From NCBI GenBank assembly GCA_018398815.1, contig CM031603.1, positions 824,579 to 888,578 of the forward strand: 64,000 nt of DNA, written 5' to 3'. Shown in pieces: positions 30,884 through 42,053 of this stretch. The DNA comes from Conus ventricosus. Lineage: Eukaryota; Mollusca; Gastropoda; Neogastropoda; Conidae. The notes below the pieces were generated by a model. The model worked only from the letters and a program-made list of their open reading frames with translations, searched no databases and had not been told where the DNA came from. The stretch's first letter is position 1; every line of letters starts with the position of its first letter. A program made the translations under genes and the position numbers.

Positions 30884-31015
30884 GGTGGGGGGGGGGGGGG
30901 GGGGGTCTATATGTACTGGCACTTTCAACGACGAGGAAAAAGTAGGATACGTCAAGATTATACTGGACCCCCCCCAAAAAAAAAAAAAAAAAAAGAAAAA
31001 AAAAGAAAGGAAAGA
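30884..31015. repeat. Poly-G and poly-A tracts
   Basis: G-run 30,885-30,905 and an A-rich run 30,975-31,012. Confidence 0.85.
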
Positions 31016-31029
31016 AAGAACACGAAACG

Positions 31030-32072
31030 AACGAAAAGAAATCCGTCTTTTGACCATAGAGTACAATACAAACTGATTCATCTCAACATTCACATCTTTC
31101 AGCTGCCAGTCGCAACGCGTTTTGAATGCCTATATAGATCATGCAACATTCTACAGTTTATTTTTGTTTATATTAGCCATCAGTAAGGTACGTTGAGTAG
31201 ACAACGGACTTTGTATAAACATTTTCCTGGACTATATTCTTGCCGAATCTTTTGCATTCGCACAAGGGAATGTTACAGTAATTAGTTGGTACCTGATTAC
31301 GTCAGTCCGACGTATTACAATGTCTCGTAAATCCGAATCTAAATTTTTGTTTCGATAACATTTTATATGTCTGTCGGCACGCCAATTTAAAAAAATACCT
31401 TTCATCCCCGTTAGATGATTTAAATGTTCTTCAAAGTAAAACTGGTCAACCTTTCTTGGATATGTTTATTCCAGTTTTGCATCAGCAGTCAATAAGCTTT
31501 CGCGTCGTATGCAGAAACGCATTTGACATCCCACCCTTGATTTAAACATACCATTCCAAATCCATTCTGATATATGTTTCTTGAATCCTTGAAACCCATG
31601 GTGTATCTACCATTTGAGTCTAACCACGCCAGCCTCTTAGTCAGCTATCACAGGCAGTTATTCCATATTATACACTGCAAAGACGTATTTTCGTAAGCTA
31701 GGGTGGAGTCTGTCTCTTACGCGTATACAAATCATTCTGCTTTTAAGATGTACCTCAAAACTTTCTTCGATGCAAGTAAGTAGACTGTTCGTTACGAGCT
31801 GACAGCTTCATCTAAAAACCCATAATATTATTTCAGAAGCGTACATAGCAATAGGTAGAATCAGAATATCTTTTTTTTAATGCTACACGTTACATGCTCA
31901 ACTTATGCATGATACACAGGCAAGGTTTTTTGCTCGGCTTGCAAGGTCTTCATAAGCAATTTATACAAACAAAGTCTATTGGAAAAAAAAAAAATAGCAC
32001 TTCCTCCTGCAGTCGCTCACCTTCAACTGGAAAAAATAAATGTCAACATATTATATAGGCAATCAGGAAGTA
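31030..32072. other. Unassigned DNA, one short minus-strand coding-like piece
   Basis: Mostly featureless. On the minus strand about 50 codons at roughly 31,490-31,645 read LAWLDSNGRYTMGFKDSRN then YQNGFGMVCLNQGWDVKCVS without a stop, and the composition looks protein-like (Trp, Cys, Gly spacing). I cannot name a family. Confidence 0.3.
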
Positions 32073-32130
32073 ATTGCAGGCCTGGGTGATCATGACAATA
32101 ATTCTAAGAGACGCATTTTCAAACCTGTTG
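32073..32130 (+). pseudogene. LINE endonuclease fragment left of the LTR element
   Basis: A plus-strand frame reads NQEVIAGLGDHDNNSKRR, resembling the 'SDHD' end of a LINE endonuclease domain. The continuation of the same domain is found right of the LTR element at 34,657, so this is the left flank of an interrupted LINE. Confidence 0.45.
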
Positions 32131-32323
32131 TGTATGCGCGCGAATGTGCGCCTTAGAGCCTCCGTCCACAGACAACAAAACACTGTGTGGAGGGTATATA
32201 CTTTAATTAGTATTCACATGAACATCATGGCGGACTCTGCTCTTACCCAAAGCAATTATGGGAAAAACAGAACCAAGATGACTTCTTATACAAATCCTCG
32301 TATGAGGAAGCATGAACACAACA
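32131..32323 (-). repeat. 3' LTR of a Gypsy-type retrotransposon
   Basis: 193 bp, about 93% identical to 34,467-34,656, with TG...CA ends on the minus strand (TGTTGTGTTCATGC ... GCATACA). On its inner side (minus strand) lies the purine-rich AAGGTAAGGAGGAA, a good polypurine tract. Confidence 0.9.
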
Positions 32324-32770
32324 TTCCTCCTTACCTTCGAATAATTTTTTTTTCCAAATGAATAAACTGACTAAGTGATTGCATTATAATCACCGTCATG
32401 TGATTAAACTCACACTAAAAACTGTTCAATTTTTTTTTTTTGAATATCAAGAGTTCTTTCAAAAGTTATCGGACAGAATACATGAATTAGTGTGTTCTCA
32501 TAATGAACTTGTAGATTGCTTATTAGCAGTTCCAACAGTTGTCATGGGTTCTGTCAATTTGTTTCTCACTTCACTCTCTTTTTTTTCCATGATCATATCT
32601 AGATTGACGTGTTGGGAATTTCATTGTGAGCTTGGGAGTGAAAACATATTTCTGTACAGAAAATATTAACATTCTAATCTTCTCACATCCACTCGCATAC
32701 AGATCACTTGTCGTCATGTTTTAGTCCGCAGTGATTGTGTAAGATAGCGTCTGTGATCGTCCGTTAGCTA
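32324..32770. other. LTR-element 3' internal region, non-coding
   Basis: A/T-rich DNA between the 3' LTR and the end of pol. No domain seen on either strand. Confidence 0.45.
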
Positions 32771-33779
32771 AGTCGAGTTGTCAAGTTGTATCGTAGTCCT
32801 TCAGGTAGTGGAAGTTGCGCTGCCGGGTTGGTCTGAAGCAGAACCAGGTACAGCCTGTGTCGGTGTCGCGTCGAGGTATGCAGTGATGTGGGTACGGACT
32901 TCCTGAGGGTCTGGCTGGAGTTGACATCACCAGGACATGGTTGAGTTGATGCAGCTCTGGGTGTCTGGAACTGAGCTGGTTTGCAGGTCGTTGTGGCGAT
33001 TCCGGATCGGTGCAAGAAGGGTTTGGTATCGTCATGAGGCACACTGGATCTCTTCTTCCTCTTCTTCCTCCTCCCTCGAAGAGTTTGGGTGGCATGCCCG
33101 GATAGGTTTAAAGTATGAGGAGTTCCTGACGATGTGTTGTACCACGCTTGGCGGTGACCATCTGCCTTCTTCTGGCGTGACCATGTAAGGATTGGGAGAG
33201 AAAGGGGTGGACAGTTTGTTCTTCTTGGCTGTCCGCACAAGCACCATGGTCACCTGGCTGGAGGTCCTGACTGTTTGGTGTGTGTCGTTGAGTCAGCGTT
33301 AGGCAGACAATCGTCTGTTTGCTCACAGTGTCATATGAGCAATGCGGCACGTGTTCGGGGAATTTGCGGTATGAGTACGGGTGGTGGGCTTGTAGTCCCA
33401 ATGTTCATCTTGCGGCCTGTAATAGCTTCGAGGGAAGGTATGCTGTGGAGGCATGGGGTGTTGCTCTGTACAGCGAGAGAAAAGCCTGAAGCTCAGTCTT
33501 CCAGTTGAGGTTGTGCTGTGAGGTTCGAATGGTCTGTGTTGAGTGAGGCATGGAAGCGTTCTGCCGCACCATTCTTCCTAAGGCAGGTTGGGGTATTTTG
33601 CGATGATGAAAACCAAACTCCTTGGCAAAGTTAGTGAAGTTTGGCCTTTGAAGGGAGGCCATTGTCTGTCTTCACAGTTTTTGGGTATGCCCTGACGGAA
33701 AAGATTTCTTCAAGATGTGGGATGGACAGTAGATGATGAAGTAGAGGAAAATGTTCTTTTTTCTTGGAAATCTGCTATG
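32771..33779 (-). pseudogene. Gypsy pol C-terminus (integrase), frameshifted
   Basis: Minus-strand segments include FTNFAKEFGFHHRKI followed by a broken 'ERF'-like region, NWKTELQAFLSLYRATPHAS (33,405-33,662) and the C-terminal LVRTAKKNKLSTPFSPNPY near 33,200. These are the DDE-core end and the C-terminal domain of a Ty3/Gypsy integrase. Several frame changes. It ends near 32,780-33,000. A Glu-rich stretch (33,045-33,080) follows. Confidence 0.75.
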
Positions 33780-33879
33780 NNNNNNNNNNNNNNNNNNNNN
33801 NNNNNNNNNNNNNNNNNNNNNNNNNNNNNNNNNNNNNNNNNNNNNNNNNNNNNNNNNNNNNNNNNNNNNNNNNNNNNNN
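33780..33879. other. Assembly gap (100 N)
   Basis: Exactly 100 N, a conventional placeholder of unknown true size. It falls between gag and integrase of the LTR element. Confidence 0.98.
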
Positions 33880-33882
33880 CCT

Positions 33883-34347
33883 TCAGTGCTTCCCCCGCAC
33901 ACGGGTACGGCAACCTGAATATGCCTGATCTTTACCTTTCATGAGCACATGCATGCACACTTCGAGACGTGTGTAGAAGCTATCAATGGACTCACCCTCC
34001 TGTTGTTTTGCTTGACGGAACTTAAAAGTTTCGTAAGCTGTGTTCTGTTTTGGAGTGAAATAGTCAGTGAATGACTTTTTGAGGACTGCATATTCATTTG
34101 GAGTTGGGGCCTCGCCTTCGGTTACAGCACCAATTCCCTTTTGTTCATCTGCCATAGATTCGTAGATTTTAAAAATATCATCACCCCCATAATGTAATAG
34201 CAATGCCTTCTTTCTGGCATCGGCCTGTATGTCTAAAGCACAGAATAAATTTTCTAATTTCATAATCCATGTTTTCCATCGAATGCCGGTGCTACTCTCC
34301 TCTGTGTGAACAGGAAATTTCTCAAAGTTCGGTAAACTGGTAGCCAT
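33883..34347 (-). CDS. Gypsy-type Gag, truncated by the gap
   Basis: Minus-strand ATG 34,347. It contains RWKTWIMKLENLFCALDIQA, LLLHYGGDDIFKIYESMADE and LKKSFTDYFTPKQNTAYETF, then KFRQAKQQEGESIDSFYTRL: the usual retrotransposon Gag core. The C-terminus (expected zinc knuckle) runs into the gap. Gag packages the element's RNA into virus-like particles. Confidence 0.85.
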   Translation of the reverse strand: MATSLPNFEKFPVHTEESSTGIRWKTWIMKLENLFCALDIQADARKKALLLHYGGDDIFKIYESMADEQKGIGAVTEGEAPTPNEYAVLKKSFTDYFTPKQNTAYETFKFRQAKQQEGESIDSFYTRLEVCMHVLMKGKDQAYSGCRTRVRGKH

Positions 34348-34466
34348 GTCGTTCTAACGAACTGCAGTACTGCAGACTGGAGCCTTGACGTAAATCAAAT
34401 ATCACGTGAATGTTAACTTCGCTTTGTCCGCGCGAAGTCCATGAGTCATCCTCGTCGCCAAATGTT

Positions 34467-34656
34467 TGTATGCGCGCGAATGTGCGCCTGTAGAGCTCGT
34501 CCACAGCAACAAAACACTGTGTGGAGGGTATATACTTTAATTAGTATTCCACAATGAACATCATGGCGGACTCCTGCTCTTACCCAAAGCATTATGGGAA
34601 AACAGAACCAAGATGACTTCTTATACAAATCTCGTATGAGAAGCATGAACACAACA
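34467..34656 (-). repeat. 5' LTR of the Gypsy-type retrotransposon
   Basis: 190 bp, partner of 32,131-32,323. On the minus strand it is followed, after AACAT, by TTGGCGACGAGGATGA, a likely tRNA primer-binding site. Confidence 0.9.
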
Positions 34657-36394
34657 AACCCTTTCGAAGAAAACCCCCTAAACGTACCATCAGACTCTGG
34701 AACCAAGCAGACTTACCAAAATTACGCAGGGATACTCGTGATTTCAGTCGTCTTTTTTTGAGGTCTCATAGTGTTAAAAGATAATGTCAATGACCTTTGG
34801 AAGTGTATAAAAACTAACTTTGGAATTTATTATGGATGACAACATACCTACTAAAATAACTTCATGCAAGAACCACCAGCCATGGATTACTACAAAAACT
34901 AAACGTTTGTTGAGAAGGAAACATCGTTTCTTTAAGAAATTGAAACTAACACCCTAATTCAGAAAGATTACTGGTTAGGTATAAACATATTAAGAGAAGG
35001 TGTCAGAGAGAATGTAGGCTTGCTCACTCCAGCTATGTTAATTCGATGATTTCAGAAGGTGATCATCAAAACAAGAAATTATGGTCTTACATAAGGAGTA
35101 AGAGACAGGTCAACGTTGGATTCCAGACCTGAGAAACAACCAGAATAACCTAATACAGGACCCTGAAGGGAAAGCAAATTTACTAAACAAGCAGTTTTGT
35201 TCGGTTTTCTCAAATCCCAAGCCTTCCATTAACGTTAGACTAAAGGATGATGATAAACTCCCTGAATGCAAACATCAAAGTAAACAAAGCAGGAGTATTT
35301 AAGTTACTGACCAACATCAATGAAAACAAAGCTACTGGTCCTGATGGCGTTCCTGGCAAGCTCTTAAAATTATGTGCCAATGAATTGAGTGAGGTATACC
35401 AACTACTTTACCAAGCTTCACTGGACCAGGGAGTAATACCTGATCAGTGGCGAGATGCGAGCATTGTTCCCTTATTCAAAAAGGGTTACAAAAAAAAGCA
35501 GAGAACTATAGACCTGTATCTCTTACATCCAGATCAGCAAAACTACTTGAACACATAATATATAGTAGCATAATGGCCCATCTTGACAAATATGACTTCT
35601 TAAATAACGCCCAGCATGGTTTTAGACAGCGAAGGAGTTGTGAGACTCAACTTATAACAACTCTCAATGATTTTAATAACTGTCTTAACAACAGACAGTA
35701 AATAGATGCAATTTTTATTAGACTTTTCTAAAGCCTTTGATAAGGTTGACCATGCGGGCCTGCTGCTTAAATCAGAACACATCGGCATTGGCGGTTCTTT
35801 GCTAAATGGGCTAGATCATTCCTCATTGGGAGAACGCAGAAAGTTGTTGTGGAAGGGTCGTCATCCCATTGTAAACCAGTCTTGTCAGGTGTACCACAGG
35901 GAACTGTTCTGGGGCCTTTGTTTTTCTTAATATATATAAATGACATAAGTAGAAATCGGTCTCCTGGAACTACTATAAGGCTTTTTGCAGATGACAGCTT
36001 AGTATATAGAACAATCAGAAGCAAGAATGATACACGCATTCTACAAGAAGATCTAAACGCTTTACAAGAGTGGGAAGGAACTTGGAAAATGGAATTTCAT
36101 CCCCAAAAGTGCCAAGTGTTGCGTATAATAAACGCTCACCAACTAGATCAGAATATTCTATTCATAATACATTCTTAAAGAAACCAGTGCTGCAAAATAT
36201 TAGGCGTGATTATAGATAGTCGTCTCAAATGGAAAGAACATTACAATTTAGTATGTAAGAAAGCAAATGACATCTTAGCTTTCTTATACAGGAATATCAA
36301 TGACTGCCCCCAAAAGGTTAAAGACGACTGCTACAAAACACTGGTTAGACCAGTACTGGAATATGGTTGCTCAGTCGGGATCCTTACCATCTAA
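34657..36394 (+). pseudogene. Jockey-like LINE ORF2, endonuclease end to RT, frameshifted
   Basis: A plus-strand series of frames: TIRLWNQADLPKLRRDTRDF (endonuclease-RT linker); NENKATGPDGVPGKLLKL and LDQGVIPDQWRDASIVPLFK (RT fingers, 35,247-35,480); FLLDFSKAFDKVDH (motif A, 35,712); SGVPQGTVLGPLFF and FADDSLVYR (motifs B/C, catalytic ADD at about 35,985-35,995); and VIIDSRLKWKEHYNLVCKKA and VRPVLEYGCSV (thumb), where it is cut at 36,391 by the DNA transposon. The remaining C-terminus is at 43,787. Confidence 0.85.
36391..36394. other. Target-site duplication CTAA, left
   Basis: CTAA before the left end of the DNA transposon, repeated at 43,783-43,786. Removing the insertion and one CTAA rejoins the LINE reading. 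Confidence 0.85.
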
Positions 36395-36423
36395 GGGTCT
36401 TTTTCAAAAAATGTTGTAATTTC
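36395..36423 (+). repeat. Left terminal inverted repeat of the DNA transposon
   Basis: 29 bp matching 43,754-43,782 in inverted orientation with four mismatches, three of them in the outer 10 bp. Confidence 0.85.
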
Positions 36424-36790
36424 TGTCCCAGAGGTTTGTAAAAAATTCTAAAAGCTGCTGCATAATATCTTTTCACTTTTCCTACATTTCTGTGTTCTGA
36501 TACGATCCAGTAATTGTTTGATAACACTTTAAACCCTCTATTTTATTATTTGGTGGAGAAATCTTGCCTTCTTTGGGGTAGGGGGGTAAAAAATGGCTGT
36601 CCCCAGGCAGATGCATCATTTTTACTGACCTCAATAATGTGTTAAAAAGGCTGATTTAAAAATTTCAGTGGTAGGAATGAAATGTTTCAGTCACAAAGAA
36701 CACATGTGTTGCAAACTACTGATTAAAAAAAATGTTTACTATTTGTTTTTAATTTTTGAAACCGAAAATTGGCATGTCCCTGGTTTTCAT

Positions 36791-37207
36791 GTCATTCCTG
36801 TTACCGAGAAAAAATCGAGCTGTAAAAACTGAACACTCCCTGGTATCACTTCGAGGCTGCTGTTAGAATTATGTCATTTCCTTTGTGTAACTTACACAAG
36901 TGGTGGCTGCTGCTGTGCGTTCTTCTTTCTGACAATAAAGTGTCAAGCAGTTCTACGAAGTAAGTAGTGTCCATTTTCACAGTCATTCCTGTCACCGGTC
37001 GTAAACCAACTAAAATTGCATGTGTAAAATATTTTAATTATTGAGTAGAAAGTTAGAAGTGGATCAAAGTATTTGGCGCCAGAAAGCACAGTTATGCCAT
37101 TGAAAGGGATCAGTTTTTTTTTTTACTGATGGTCCGTCATTCCTGTTACCGTCATTCCTGTTACCATCAGAAGAGTAACAGGAATGACATTTGGTAACAG
37201 GAATGTG
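36791..37207. promoter_or_regulatory. Left sub-terminal motif cluster (6 copies)
   Basis: GTCATTCCTGTTACC at 36,791; one-mismatch copy at 36,982; two adjacent copies at 37,136 and 37,151; inverted copies at 37,174 and 37,193. Together with the six at the right end these are candidate transposase-binding sites. Confidence 0.75.
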
Positions 37208-37377
37208 GAAAAAATATCTATGAACATACTGCAACATACATTCTACAGTCAGTCTCACATCTCACAATCAGACAAATTTCAAGAGTAAGAGACCAAGACA
37301 GGATTTGACGTCATAGAAGTTCTGTTGTTCCCGAAGCGATCTTCACGTCATGAACTTTTTAAAATTTTCTGGTCAGA

Positions 37378-37379
37378 CT

Positions 37380-37427
<48 letters not shown>

Positions 37428-37495
37428 TCTCTCTCTCTTCTCTTTCTCTTCTCTCTCCTCTCTCCTCTCTGTCTGTGTGTGTGTGTGTGTGTGTG
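37378..37495. repeat. (CT)n and (GT)n microsatellites
   Basis: CT run of about 50 bp, interrupted CT, then GT. Confidence 0.92.
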
Positions 37496-37639
37496 TGATA
37501 GACAGTGTGTGTGTGTGTGTGTGAGTGTGTTCCTGTTTATATATTTACACCGTTGTTCTATATTGACTGTTTGTATTCTGTTCACAGTAGTTAAGAGTGG
37601 GTTTGTTTTTGTTTGTTTGGTTGGTGTTTCTTCTTTCTT

Positions 37640-37680
37640 TCTTTTTTTTTTTTTTTTTTTTTGGGGGGGGGGGGGGGGGT
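37640..37680. repeat. Poly-T / poly-G tract
   Basis: About 20 T then about 17 G. Confidence 0.9.
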
Positions 37681-37763
37681 TCTTTTCCTTTCTTCTTCTT
37701 TTCTTTCTCTCATAGTACTTAATAACTATTTATACCATTTTGAAATTTCATTTTATATTGGAG

Positions 37764-37850
37764 TCCCTCCCTACTCAGGGCAAGGGCCGACGGAAGCCAG
37801 TATGTCAATGCTTATCTGTTACCCTTGTAAAATAAAGATGATCATCGTCA
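37764..37850 (+). repeat. SINE-like 3' end (CCTACTCAGGGC family)
   Basis: Contains CCTACTCAGGGCAAGG, ATGCTTATCTGTTACCCTTG and AATAAAGAT followed by a (CATCAT)n tail. The same layout occurs inverted at 44,552 and 45,481. Confidence 0.7.
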
Positions 37851-37864
37851 TCATCATCATCATC

Positions 37865-37995
<131 letters not shown>

Positions 37996-38055
37996 CACAC
38001 GTACTCCATATGAAGGTTTAGCAACACTCAAATGCTACTTCATTCCAGGGCAGGA

Positions 38056-41000
38056 ATGGGTCTGTCAGCAGCTGAGAAGCAAAGGAGGTACAGGGCTAGG
38101 AGGGATGCTAATCCCAACACCAGGCAACAGTATCTCTTGAAAGAAAAAGAGAGATACCAGAGAGACAAACAGGAAGGCAAGAAAAAGTGTGTAAAAGATA
38201 TGACAAGCCGAGAACATAGAGCGACAAGACGAAAGTGGCTGAGAAATCAACATGCTTGCAGAGCAAAGAAGAAAATGTTTGAAAAGCAACTAACACCACC
38301 ATCGACACCTGAAGATATCCCTCCACCCACACAGAGAAGAACAGATGGCAAACGCAAACGAGCCGCAAAATACAAGAACTGAAAAGAACAATCAGTGGTC
38401 TGGAGAGTCAGTTAAACATTGAAAAAAGGAGAGGATGGATGTTGAAGAAGAGACTCAGAGACTCGAAAAACCCAAATGCGATACACCAAACTCAAAAACG
38501 AAGGCCTTTCTGAAAACTTCTTCCAATGACAGCAAAAGTAAAAAGAGTGTCCGAAGAATGATTTTATTTCACAATTCCTTAATGAATCAAATTAAAGACA
38601 ACTACAAATCAGGCAAAAAAATCTCTAAATGACTTGCTTGCAGAGAAATCCTTAGAAAGTACCGAGTCAGAACGCAGCATACCGTGCTTTCAGAATTGCC
38701 CAGCATAAAAACAATAGAAGGAGAAAGGGCAGTATCTCGAGTCGTGTGAGAAAATCCCTGATTGCATTCTTTGAGAGAGATGACGTCTCTCGAGTCTTAT
38801 CTGGAAAGAGAAGCACGATCACAAGATACAAAATAAAGAAGCAAAGACGGCTGCTACAAGACACTTTGTCCCATTTGCATAAGAAGCGCTTGGCAGAGAC
38901 TCTGGACACCGTCAGCTTTACAACGTTCTGGAGACTCAAGCCTTTCTGGGTGACGTACCCAAAAGCATCAGACAGAGAGACTTGTCTGTGCAAAAACGTG
39001 TGAAAATTCAAAATTTTCTCGCAGAAACACTGTACAGTTTGAATGTACTTGAAACAGCTCAGTTAGATATCCTTGTCAAACAAGTTGTGTGCGACCCTAA
39101 AGAGAAAACATGCATGTATGGAGAATGCAAAGCATGTAAATATAGAGTTGTTGCCGGTGAAGATTGGAGACCCAGCCTGTCCAGCGTCATGGACCCAGTG
39201 GAAGACTGTTAAAAAGAAAAGAACTTTCAAAAATGGCGAAGAAAAGGAAGTGGTCCTTACGGTCAAACAAGAAGAACATGGAACTGTTGGTGACCTTCTG
39301 GACAAGTTGAATGATCAGCTGTCTAGTAAGTACAAACGGCACCACTACAATATTTGCCACCAATACAAACACTATCGCAATTTGCGGGGTAACCTGAAGC
39401 CAACTGAATGCTTTATACATGTAGATTTTGCAGAGAATTACGTCTGCAAGATGCACAAAGAAATACAGTCTGTACACTTTGGGGCTTCTCAAATTCAACT
39501 GACACTCCACACTGGATTTACCAAGTTGGCATGGGCAATCCAACCATTTTTGTGGAGTTTCTGATTCCTCAGTCACACCCGGCAGCTGTGTGGGCATTTC
39601 TCAAGCCCGTCCTAAATGATATCAAAGACAAGCATCAAGAAGTGGATAACATACATTTTCTTCAGTGATGGTCCCACCACGCAATACAGACAGAAGACTA
39701 ACTTTTATCTCTTGTCTACAGAAATACTTGAAAAGGGGTTCAGTACAGTCACATGGAATTTTCATGAAGCAGGACACGGGAAAGGGATGATGGACTCGGG
39801 GGAACTCTAAAGAGGACTGCTGATCGGAAAGTGCTCTAAGGTTCAGACATTGTCAATACCAAAACTTTTGTTGAAGTGCTGCAACAAGCTGGGACGTCCA
39901 TCAAACTCTACATTATCAGTGACACTGATATAAAGCAAGTTGAAGAGAAACTGAAAAAAAAACACTCAAAACGGTGCCAGGCACACTGAGGATTCATCAG
40001 GTCATAAGTTTGTCTCCAGAGCACATCAAGTACAGAGATGTGAGCTGTCCTTGCATTGAGGCAGCTTGCCCAGAACACAGTCTGCGGAACATTTGTCTCG
40101 TTTCAGAGGAGGATATACGACGAAAGCAGAATAGTCCCAGCTACCACCAAGAACTCTGAGAAAAATGTTCCATCAAAGAACGCAATGGCTTATGAACATC
40201 AAACTACCAACATCGAACAAACATTCCAGAGAAGAGGAGTTGGAAATCACTTAAAAGCAATGAACAAATGCAAGACTTTCAGTGAGCTTCAGGAGTCATG
40301 CAAAGGTCTTCAGGTCGACGAAATTTCTGGACTCCAAGATGTTTATCACAGGAGGGTTCTCAGTGGACCATAAGTCGCAAGCGCTTTATCCATCAGATGT
40401 CCCATGTGCACCGGACTGGACTCCTGTAAAAGTCAGGGCAGATGGAGATTGTCTTCCCGCATGCGGTAGATGGTGTTCGCATTTGGGCACGATGGGGCCC
40501 TGATGAAGATCAGAGTGCGCATTATCAATGAACTGGCATTGCATCCTCATTTCTATCTGACTGAGGACAATTTAAGGAAAGGAGTGGACAAGCACAAAAA
40601 ATAAAAACAACACAAAAAAGCTTTTGCAATGTATTCCGACGAGTTTCTTCCTGGAGTACCTCTAAATGATCACATCGTTCGAACCCTTTTCGAACATGAA
40701 GTCCTCAAGATCACAAAACCGAAGACATACATGGGGATATGCAGATGTTTGCTTTAGCCAGTGTTTTGCACATGCCTGTTTTTTCTGTCTATCCTGCCCT
40801 TAGCAACCCCAATGTACGCACTGACCTCCACAGATACCTGTATCCAAGGGCTGTCACCACTCATGTGAGAAAACCTGCTTCATCTCCGGATTCTGCAGCG
40901 GTTCCAGCTTTGTCATGTGGACAACAACCAGACAAGACATGGTTCAAATGAACTGGGTACCAAATCATTTTGTGCCTGTAGTGCCACAGTCATTCAGAGC

Positions 41001-41347
41001 AGGAAACATTGAGCACCCATCACAGATACATGAAGTATCATCTTCTGAAGAGTGCCTCGGGCAATATGTGGTGGTCCAGTATGACAAGAGACCTTATCCC
41101 GGATTTGTCGAGGACATTGAACTCGGTGAGCTGCATGTATACTGCATGCACTCTGTTGGAAAGTCTCTGAGCAAACTGTTTCTTTTGGCCCAGGCAATTC
41201 AGAGATACGTGCTGGTATCACCATGAGGACATACTGGCGGTGATTCCATCACCATGCAGAAAGAGTGGATCTGGGAACCACTATCAAATTGACGGAGCTG
41301 CATGGGAGGCAGTGATGCGCAAATTGCAAGCTGATCAGATCAATTAG
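38056..41347 (+). CDS. Transposase-like protein with Zn cluster and OTU-like domain, frameshifted
   Basis: One coding region of about 1,090 codons broken by some twelve frame changes. In order: basic N-terminus MGLSAAEKQRRYRARRDANP; Lys/Arg coiled coil (to 38,382); a helical region with RKSLIAFFERDDVSRVL (38,740); a Cys cluster with CLCKNV and CMYGECKAC (38,985-39,140); a possible DDE/D core with FIHVDFAENYVCKMH (D near 39,424), SDGPTTQYRQKTNFYL (D near 39,666) and NFHEAGHGKG (E near 39,766); then VRADGDCLPACG (40,435-40,470), the Asp-Gly-x-Cys box of OTU cysteine proteases, with a candidate catalytic His in NWVPNHFVPVV (about 40,950-40,985); end at TAG 41,345. Two adjacent genes rather than one remain possible. 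Confidence 0.65.
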
Positions 41348-41409
41348 CTGATTCTGGTACACAATGAACTTGTTTCTAGTGCTCACCCCCACCTGATTTA
41401 AACAGCTTT

Positions 41410-41426
41410 TCAAGTCTGTTTGATGG

Positions 41427-41495
<69 letters not shown>
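41410..41495. repeat. (GT)n microsatellite
   Basis: About 65 bp of GT. Confidence 0.95.
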
Positions 41496-41496
<1 letters not shown>

Positions 41497-41539
41497 TTCA
41501 TTTAACGTCTATCCACTATTCGTGATATTAGACCAAAAA

Positions 41540-41570
41540 AAAAAAACAAAAAAAAAAAACAAAAAAAAGT
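41540..41570. repeat. Poly-A tract
   Basis: Interrupted A-runs. Confidence 0.85.
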
Positions 41571-41643
41571 GAATGTGTACGGAAGTAATTGCGAGCGTGC
41601 ACATAATGTGTGTATGTGTATATGTATGGGTGCGCGTGCACGC

Positions 41644-41644
<1 letters not shown>

Positions 41645-41740
<96 letters not shown>

Positions 41741-41745
41741 TGAGA
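41645..41745. repeat. (GT)n microsatellite
   Basis: About 95 bp of GT with a GCGCGTGCACGCG core just upstream. Confidence 0.95.
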
Positions 41746-42053
41746 GAGTTATGGATGTGTAAGTGTGTGAATATCTTTACACAAGTCATAAGAGAAGATT
41801 AACATGAAACAAAATACTTATAAACCAACAACTAACTAATCAATTAAAGTCAAAACGGATGACAGTATTAAAGAAAAAAGAAAAACAAACAAAACAAAAC
41901 AAAAATCCTTTGCTCCCCCCCCCCCTCCCCCCGACCATTTTATTCACCCCACCCACCCCCCTTCCTTTCTTATCCCCGCAAATAAAGTTAATAAAGAATA
42001 TTATAAGTATTTTCCAATGGGGGTGCGTTCTAAGTGTACAAAGAATTCGTACG

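Larger units (their letters stand above)
32131..34656 (-). mobile_element. Gypsy/Ty3-type LTR retrotransposon with an assembly gap
   Basis: Two LTRs in the same orientation flank gag (right) and the integrase end of pol (left), read on the minus strand. Protease, reverse transcriptase and RNase H are missing exactly where a 100-N gap stands (33,780-33,879), so they are probably hidden in the gap rather than lost. No target duplication is apparent: the left flank ends TGTTG and the right flank begins AACCC. Confidence 0.88.

Noticed and set aside
32131..34656. Paired LTR sequences as a simple host duplication
   Set aside because: TG...CA ends, adjacent polypurine tract, candidate primer site, and gag/integrase between them identify LTRs.
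40282..40503. OTU-like box considered as the missing Polinton protease
   Set aside because: It lies 15 kb outside the Polinton, inside the bounded DNA transposon, and belongs to a different cysteine protease family.
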